From NCBI GenBank assembly GCA_030038955.1, contig JASHQV010000303.1, forward strand, positions 1 through 23,381: a stretch of 23,381 bases of DNA, given 5' to 3'. Below the pieces are notes generated by a model. That model was not told the origin of the DNA. It made no database searches and was given only the letters and a program-made list of their open reading frames with translations. How positions within the stretch are numbered: position 1 is the first letter of the stretch; each line of letters opens with the position of its first letter. Both the position numbers and the translations under genes were made by a program. Positions 22,738-23,381 of the stretch are shown here, piece after piece. This DNA comes from Solirubrobacteraceae bacterium (GTDB taxonomy: Bacteria > Actinomycetota > Thermoleophilia > Solirubrobacterales > Solirubrobacteraceae).

Positions 22738-23381
22738 GCGGCTCGATCAGCTCGTCGACTCCCTGCTGTGGGAGGGGTACGCGCTGTACCCGTACACGCC
22801 CGGTGCAACCAAGAACGCCACGCCGACGCCGTTCGGGATCGTGTATCCGCCGGCGTACGCGCTGACGCTCCCGAGCGCGTTCGATCATCTGCTGCTGCGC
22901 GGCGTGCTGGAGGCGCCGCCCGACGCGGTCGTCCGGGCCGAGGTACGGTTCCTGACTGCCGCTGGCGACCGCCGCTGCGCGCCCGCGCAGCGGCTGGAGC
23001 TGCCCGGCGCGATGGTCGGCGCCCTGGCCGGCGCCGCCGACCAGGGACTCGCCACCGAGAAGCAGGCCAGCGCCGGTGGCGAGGGTGATTCGCCGGTCGT
23101 GGTCAGCCTCAGCCTCGGCGCGCGCATGGCCCAGCCCGGCGTCTACGCGCTGGAGCTACGGGTCGAGAACCGGACGGTCGTGCCCAGCGGCCTCGAGCGA
23201 GCCGGCGCGCTCGCCCGCTCGCTGCTCTCGACCCACCCGATCCTGCGCGTCAACGGTGGACGCTTCCGCTCGCCGCTCGAGTGCGACGATGCCAGCGTCA
23301 ACACCTTCCCGGTGCTCGCGACCGAGTCCGATGACGCGCTCCTCGGGGCGGCGATCGTACTGCCCGATCACCCGCAGATCG
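22727..23381 (+). CDS. Conserved hydrogenase-associated protein of unknown function, 5' part (runs off window)
   Basis: A frame opening at GTG 22727 has no stop in 218 codons and leaves the window. AGGAGG at 22718-22723 precedes it by three bases, a short spacing, and it overlaps the previous gene by 11 bases. The start MIPERLDQLVDSLLWEGYAL followed by YPYTPGATKNATPTPFGIVYP resembles proteins I recall from hydrogenase loci with an LYEGYxLYPYRxxxxKN start. AIVLPDHPQI at the end matches their conserved ILYDYPQIAPE region. The continuous GC-rich third positions support coding. It is cytosolic by appearance; role unknown. Confidence 0.72.
   Translation, partial: MIPERLDQLVDSLLWEGYALYPYTPGATKNATPTPFGIVYPPAYALTLPSAFDHLLLRGVLEAPPDAVVRAEVRFLTAAGDRRCAPAQRLELPGAMVGALAGAADQGLATEKQASAGGEGDSPVVVSLSLGARMAQPGVYALELRVENRTVVPSGLERAGALARSLLSTHPILRVNGGRFRSPLECDDASVNTFPVLATESDDALLGAAIVLPDHPQI

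Overview
The window reads as a contiguous piece of a high-GC actinobacterial chromosome. Third codon positions are almost all G or C, genes are packed with many 4-base ATGA/GTGA overlaps, and the hydrogenase is of the high-affinity actinobacterial type (group 1h, formerly group 5). A Thermoleophilia/Solirubrobacterales-like host is my guess, not something the sequence proves.

Left part (1-10395): stress, ion and metal homeostasis, all on the plus strand. It holds the 3' end of a phosphoenolpyruvate synthase, two tandem-domain universal stress proteins (USPs), a single-domain USP, a KimA-like potassium permease, a divergent NRAMP-like transporter with an unannotated 46-codon membrane protein behind it, a canonical NRAMP (MntH), and a fourth USP. 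A 420-bp gap follows (10396-10815). It starts with a decayed C-terminal fragment of an ABC-transporter ATPase and ends with a promoter region.

Middle (10816-14595): a NiCoT nickel/cobalt permease and a Fur-family regulator on the plus strand, each behind a promoter that would give a nearly leaderless mRNA. Facing them on the minus strand is a two-gene unit: a CRP/FNR-type regulator overlapping by 4 bases a complete second copy of the hydrogenase small subunit that has no large subunit beside it. This regulator plus orphan small subunit is the most unusual item here.

Right part (14596-23381): one long plus-strand hydrogenase operon, hypC - second hypC-like gene - hypD - hypE - hhyS - hhyL - NifU/Rieske-like electron-transfer protein - two conserved unknown proteins - a further unknown gene that runs off the window. 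It would import and insert nickel and Fe(CN)2CO, build the HhySL enzyme that scavenges trace H2, and pass electrons to respiration. HypA, HypB, HypF and the large-subunit endopeptidase are not in the window. The cognate HhyS has Arg where the distal-cluster His ligand is expected, while the orphan copy keeps the His. All calls come from reading the sequence and recalled family knowledge; no searches were run.
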